A stretch of DNA of 10,024 nucleotides from an uncultured Clostridium sp. Lineage in GTDB: Bacteria > Bacillota > Clostridia > Lachnospirales > Lachnospiraceae. The notes under the pieces were generated by a model. That model was not told the origin of the DNA and made no database searches. It saw only the letters and a list, made by a program, of their open reading frames with translations. The stretch is from NCBI GenBank assembly GCA_900543885.1, contig UQTA01000094.1:1-10024 (forward strand). The letters are read 5' to 3'. Numbering within the stretch: the stretch's first letter is position 1; the number at the start of each line of letters is the position of its first letter. Made by a program: the position numbers and the translations under genes. This document shows positions 6,745 through 10,024 of this stretch, one piece after another.

Positions 6745-8225
6745 ATGATGACGAAAAATGCGGATAAAAAAAGAGAACAGATGCTTATGTTCTGCATGGA
6801 TGACATGGTACCCCAGAATCACATGCTACGGTTAATCGATAAAGCCATTGATTGGAACTTTATTTATGACTTAGTGGAAGAAAAATACTGCCCTGATAAT
6901 GGCCGGCCGAGTATGGACCCTGTTATGCTCATAAAAATTCCGTTTATTCAGTACCTCTATGGAATAAAAAGCATGCGGCAAACAATGAAAGAGATTGAGG
7001 TAAATGTTGCCTACCGCTGGTTTCTTGGCCTGGATATGATGGATTCGGTTCCACATTTCTCTACATTTGGAAAAAACTATACACGCCGTTTTAAAGATAC
7101 GGATCTTTTTGAACAAATCTTTTCCAGAATTCTCGAAGAATGTATGAAGTACAAGCTCGTAGACACCAGCCAGATATTTGTTGATTCAACGCATGTAAAA
7201 GCTTGTGCTAATAGTAAAAAAATGAGAAAAAGGATTGCTCATGAACAAGCCCTTTGGTATGAAGATGAGTTAAAAAAGGAAATCGAGCAGGATCGTCTGG
7301 CTCATGGGAAAAGCCATTGAAAGAAAAAGATAAGCATCAGCTGCCAACATCTGGAGAAACCAGTTCAGAAGACTCAGAGACTTCAGGAGAAATTCCGTCC
7401 GATGTCAAAACACAAAAAAGCAGTATCACTGATCCAGAAAGTGGCTGGTTTCGAAAAGGGGAACATAAACATGTTTTCGCGTATGCAGTCGAAACCGCGT
7501 GTGATCAGCATGAATGGATTTTGGGATATAGCGTTCATCCTGGAAATGAGCATGACAGTAGAACGTTTAAGGCACTGTATGAAAAAGTAAAGTCATTTGA
7601 TCCTTCTATGATTATTGCAGATGCAGGATACCGGACACCGGCGATTGCCAGGAGGCTGCTATTAGATGGAATTGAACCTTTGTTTCCGTATAAGCGCCCG
7701 ATGACAAAAGAGGGCTATTTCAGAAAGCATGAATACGTTTATGACGAGTATTACGACTGCTATCTTTGCCCTGAAAATCAGGTGCTTTCTTATAGCACAA
7801 CAAATCGGGATGGCTATCGTGAATACAAAAGCCGTGGATATATTTGCTGTAATTGTCCTCAGAAATCTAAATGCACAGAAAGCAAAGATCATGTGAAGCT
7901 GGTAACACAACATGTATGGGAAAGATACATAGAGAAAGCAGAGGATATCCGTCATACACTGGGAAACAAAGAGATTTATCAAAAACGACAAGAAACGATA
8001 GAACGAATCTTTGGAACAGCGAAAGACCATCATTGTTTTCGATATACTCAGTACATAGGAAAGGCACGGATGGAAATGAAAGCCGGGCTTACTTTTGCAT
8101 GCATGAATCTGAAAAAACTAGCTAAGATACTGGCTATGGGAAATAGAAAATCGATGTCATTTATGTTTAAAGTTGAAATTTTACTGAATGAAATGAACGC
8201 AACAGAAAAGTGGTGCCTGACCTAA
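6745..8225 (+). pseudogene. IS1182-family DDE transposase, single-base frameshift
   Basis: The first part from ATG 6745 (MMTKNADKKREQ) has the typical N-terminus: VPQNHMLRLIDKAIDWNFIY, NGRPSMDPVMLIK, YLYGIKSMRQT and VNVAYRWFLGLDM, then HFSTFGKNYTRRF. The first catalytic Asp is in FVDSTHVKA (codon 7183-7185). At 7306-7314 the frame reads GKSH then TGA (7318-7320). The -1 frame continues the family sequence as KPLKEKDKHQ, then TDPESGWFRKGEHKHVFAY, with the second Asp in IADAGYRTP (7620-7622), YDCYLCPENQVLSYSTTNRDG, a cysteine-rich CCNCPQKSKC and the Glu in ETIERIFGTA (8001-8003). Restoring one A in the AAAA run at 7309-7312 would rejoin the frames as GKKPLKEK, the usual family reading. The whole is about 490 residues, normal for the family. 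The DDE residues are split between two frames, so the copy is probably inactive. A TTG at 7317 could start the second part but lacks a ribosome site. Confidence 0.85.
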
Positions 8226-8238
8226 CGATCAAACACCA

Positions 8239-8255
8239 CTTTGTCTACAGTCTGA
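8239..8255. repeat. IS right terminal inverted repeat
   Basis: CTTTGTCTACAGTCTGA is the exact reverse complement of 6652-6668 and begins 13 bases after the transposase TAA. Its last three bases (TGA) also form the foot of the adjacent terminator stem. Confidence 0.9.
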
Positions 8256-8282
8256 CCGCCAGATATCATAATCTGGCGGTCA
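8253..8282 (-). terminator. Terminator hairpin of the zinc-ribbon operon, abutting the IS
   Basis: TGACCGCCAGAT (8253-8264) and ATCTGGCGGTCA (8271-8282) form a perfect 12-bp stem with a 6-base loop, six bases after the stop of the minus-strand zinc-ribbon gene. The outer three pairs use the end of the IS repeat. No U-tract follows on the minus strand now, so termination may be weaker than before the insertion. Confidence 0.6.
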
Positions 8283-8288
8283 TCATTC

Positions 8289-8711
8289 TTACTGTGCAGT
8301 TGTTTCTTCTGCCTGCGTATCCTGGATTTCTTCAGCCTCCGTAGTTTCCAATATGATCTGATCCATTGGACCTTTCACTATATTGGTATATACAAAGCTT
8401 CCAGCAGTGATCACTACTGCCAGAAGAAGGCATACTGCCGTTAAAACGGTCAGAATGCTCTTTCCTGATCTTTTCGCTTCTGTTTCCGGCTGTTCTATCT
8501 GGAAGTGTTCTTCCGGCTGCTGTACCTGCCAGTTTAAAGGCTGTGACATTTCCGGCTGCGGTACTTCTTGCCGGGGCATTTCTGGCTCCATGATCTCTGG
8601 CTGTGAAACCGGTACTTCCACCTTCGGCGCAGCTGCCTGAATCTTTGCTCCACAGTTCGGGCAGAACTTCGCTCCGTCTTTTAATTCTTTTCCGCATTTT
8701 GGACAAAACAT
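8289..8711 (-). CDS. Membrane-anchored zinc-ribbon protein
   Basis: The product is 140 residues from ATG 8711, chosen because GGGAGGG lies just upstream and the zinc ribbon then begins at residue 2. An earlier in-frame ATG at 8738 would overlap the preceding gene and has no family support. Residues 3-20 form a zinc ribbon (CPKC and, after ten residues, CPNCG) that should bind one zinc ion. A Pro/Glu/Gln-rich low-complexity linker (about 30-80, repeats of the type QPEM/QPE) leads to a single membrane helix (about 86-108), and the tail (about 112-140) is acidic and Thr/Glu-rich. The KRSGKS stretch before the helix suggests the ribbon faces the cytoplasm and the acidic tail lies outside. No enzymatic domain is present. 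Such ribbon-linker-helix proteins in Clostridia often pair with extracellular domains of unknown role. It follows the VWA-like/YARHG gene by 13 bases and is probably co-transcribed with it. Confidence 0.8.
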   Translation of the reverse strand: MFCPKCGKELKDGAKFCPNCGAKIQAAAPKVEVPVSQPEIMEPEMPRQEVPQPEMSQPLNWQVQQPEEHFQIEQPETEAKRSGKSILTVLTAVCLLLAVVITAGSFVYTNIVKGPMDQIILETTEAEEIQDTQAEETTAQ

Positions 8712-8724
8712 GTTCTTCCCTCCC

Positions 8725-10024
8725 TTACTTGTTCTCATACTGACTGATCAGTCTTGTATTATATCTTTCCACGTCATTTAACATTTCGTCTTTTAAGTCT
8801 TTTGCTTCAATGGACGGAGTGTACCAGTCCATACTGTCAAAGTACTGCTGCAGTTCTGCGGAATTGAATTTTCTTCCGTGGCGGGCATAGATCTCATTGC
8901 GGGCGATCTTCTTCTCCCAGTCACTTAATGTCACAATATCTGCTTCTGTCAGATAGCGGGTGCTGCTGTCCGGGATCACAAATCCTGGATCACCTTCATA
9001 TTCGTATTCTTCTTCTGCTTCGTCTCCCGCAGTTTCCTGAACAGGTGCTGGCTGCGGCAGAACAGGATTCTTTGGTATATTCGCTGCTTTGGATTCCAAT
9101 TTCGATCCGCTTACCGGCCAGTAACCAGACTGCCCTGAATACAGTACAGAATCTAAGGAAGCAACGTAAATATTTCTGTCCTCTGTATCTTCTATCTGGG
9201 ATTCATAGGTAACTTCATAGGTAACAGAAGGTACACAGAGTAAATTTACAGCCATTATCTGTTCATAAGGATCAGAAGTACCCAAATCCAGTGCTTCCTC
9301 ATATAATGGTATATACAGTTCGCTTCCCCCTGTTTTCTCCATAATGTTATCTAATTCGCCATCATCATCAACGTATCTCCATGGATCACCAATCCATATG
9401 GACACGCCATTCATTTGTGCGGCCTTTATTACATCAGAAGCTGTGAGAATTGATTGATTCTGCTTACCGGTAATAAATACAAAAACCGTTTTTTCTCCTT
9501 CTAACTGCGCTGCCTTCATCACGGCTTCATACATAGCATCATAAGATTGGTTACTTAACAGTGTATGTTCCATTCCCTGCCTATTTCTGTTAGCAATATC
9601 ATCTAACGTATATGTAGCCTGAACCATTTCTGATCTGCCTGTTGATGTATAATTATATTCATAATCCCAATATAATCCATTTGCTCCCAGATTTAAAATT
9701 ACCACACTATATTTATCTGCATTTTCCAGTTTTTTTATATTGGTAACTTTACCGGTCATACTAAGAGAAGAAGAATCTTTTTCTTCAATATACAGCTGCT
9801 GATCCAGATCATCCTTCAGCCCAAAGTTATCATAGTTAACCGCACCCATTCCTTGTTCAAAATATGTCAGCCTTTCTTCCGGCATCGGGCTAAAATATGG
9901 AATAGATACTTTCATCGTTCCTACCTGGCTGTCCATAGAAAGATCTGAAATCAGAAGTGTTGACAGTCTTGGGTTTGTCCGGCTTAAATCTGCCAGTTGT
10001 TTTGCTTTTTTTGCACCAGTATAA
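8725..10024 (-). CDS. VWA-like and YARHG-domain protein (N-terminus outside window)
   Basis: The frame is open from the window edge (YTGAKKAKQLADLSRTN) to TAA 8727-8725, 432 residues in view. The start is outside the window; ATG 9936 is internal to continuous coding sequence. The first part (MKVSIPYFSP...VNYDNFGLKDD...LYIEE) resembles the beta-rich region that precedes VWA domains in surface proteins. A VWA-like fold follows: KYSVVILNLGANGLYWDYEY, SYDAMYEAVMKAAQLEGEK, TVFVFITGKQNQS, then VIKAAQMNGVSIWIGD. Where VWA domains have a DxSxS metal site, this one reads NLGAN (about 9693-9679), so metal binding is probably lost. After an acidic linker (EEEYEYEGD), residues near the C-terminus form a YARHG domain (WEKKIARNEIYARHGRKFN, YFDSMDWY, LNDVERYN), a module of extracellular or envelope proteins of unknown function. 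It is the upstream member of a two-gene unit with the zinc-ribbon gene. Location outside the membrane is inferred from the YARHG domain; a signal or membrane anchor would be in the missing part. Confidence 0.75.
   Translation of the reverse strand, partial: YTGAKKAKQLADLSRTNPRLSTLLISDLSMDSQVGTMKVSIPYFSPMPEERLTYFEQGMGAVNYDNFGLKDDLDQQLYIEEKDSSSLSMTGKVTNIKKLENADKYSVVILNLGANGLYWDYEYNYTSTGRSEMVQATYTLDDIANRNRQGMEHTLLSNQSYDAMYEAVMKAAQLEGEKTVFVFITGKQNQSILTASDVIKAAQMNGVSIWIGDPWRYVDDDGELDNIMEKTGGSELYIPLYEEALDLGTSDPYEQIMAVNLLCVPSVTYEVTYESQIEDTEDRNIYVASLDSVLYSGQSGYWPVSGSKLESKAANIPKNPVLPQPAPVQETAGDEAEEEYEYEGDPGFVIPDSSTRYLTEADIVTLSDWEKKIARNEIYARHGRKFNSAELQQYFDSMDWYTPSIEAKDLKDEMLNDVERYNTRLISQYENK

Larger units (their letters stand above)
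6652..8255 (+). mobile_element. IS1182-family insertion sequence, transposase frameshifted
   Basis: The element is bounded by 17-bp perfect inverted repeats, giving 1604 bp. It encodes one long DDE transposase reading frame of the IS1182 type, now broken into two frames. The right repeat begins 13 bases after the transposase stop. No target duplication is evident beside the repeats (left flank GGGCGACTCCTT, right flank CCGCCAGATATC). Family members vary in whether they make one; alternatively the insertion has been rearranged. The left end carries a hairpin terminator and a promoter lying in an inverted repeat. It sits between two convergent transcription units and interrupts no gene. Confidence 0.9.

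Noticed and set aside
7662..8033. Minus-strand ORF of 123 codons
   Set aside because: It is antisense to the conserved C-terminal part of the transposase.
8383..8640. Cysteine-rich plus-strand ORF of 85 codons
   Set aside because: It is antisense to the Pro/Glu/Gln-rich linker of the zinc-ribbon protein; the cysteines are a by-product of that codon bias.
1..10024. CRISPR arrays, tRNA or rRNA genes, riboswitches
   Set aside because: No regularly spaced repeats, cloverleaf-like segments or familiar RNA motifs were seen on either strand.

Overview
The window looks like accessory and housekeeping DNA from a low-to-mid GC Firmicute, most likely a gut Clostridia (Lachnospiraceae-type). The reasons are strong purine-rich ribosome binding sites, sigma-A type promoters, an IS1182-family transposase of the clostridial type, an SH3b/SleB-like wall hydrolase and a zinc-ribbon/YARHG protein pair. 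This assignment is inferred from protein style, not from a marker gene.

Positions 1-3308, minus strand, are the integration end of a decaying mobile element. Reading in the direction of transcription there is an acidic uncharacterised protein (3308-2289), a 34-codon excisionase-like remnant (2239-2135), a promoter enclosed in a 12-bp perfect inverted repeat (about 2061-2101), a tyrosine recombinase pseudogene (2034-932) and a second tyrosine recombinase (935 to beyond position 1). The recombinase pseudogene has an in-frame amber codon and a frameshifting internal deletion. Its stop overlaps the start of the second recombinase as ATGA.

At about 3295-3310 this element abuts the 3' third of an NhaC-like antiporter gene that has lost its 5' part (about 3297-3616, plus). 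The next gene, an intact sodium:solute symporter family transporter (3632-5002), follows after 15 bases. An AT-rich stretch of about 600 bases separates it from the next gene. It holds one strong hairpin, one widely spaced inverted repeat and a consensus promoter. That promoter drives a secreted protein with two SH3b domains and a SleB-like cell wall hydrolase domain (5621-6571).

A 1604-bp IS1182-family element (6652-8255, 17-bp perfect terminal repeats) lies between two convergent transcription units, each of which ends in a hairpin next to the IS end. Its transposase is broken by a single-base frameshift. Its left end has a terminator-like hairpin and a promoter inside a long inverted repeat, a layout expected to shield the transposase from read-through. 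Beyond it, on the minus strand, is an apparent operon of a VWA-like/YARHG protein (10024-8725, N-terminus outside the window) and a membrane-anchored zinc-ribbon protein (8711-8289).

I see no clearly new defence or biosynthetic system. The most interesting points are the two hairpin-enclosed promoters, the VWA-like domain with a degenerate metal-binding motif, and the recombinase pair at the nhaC junction.
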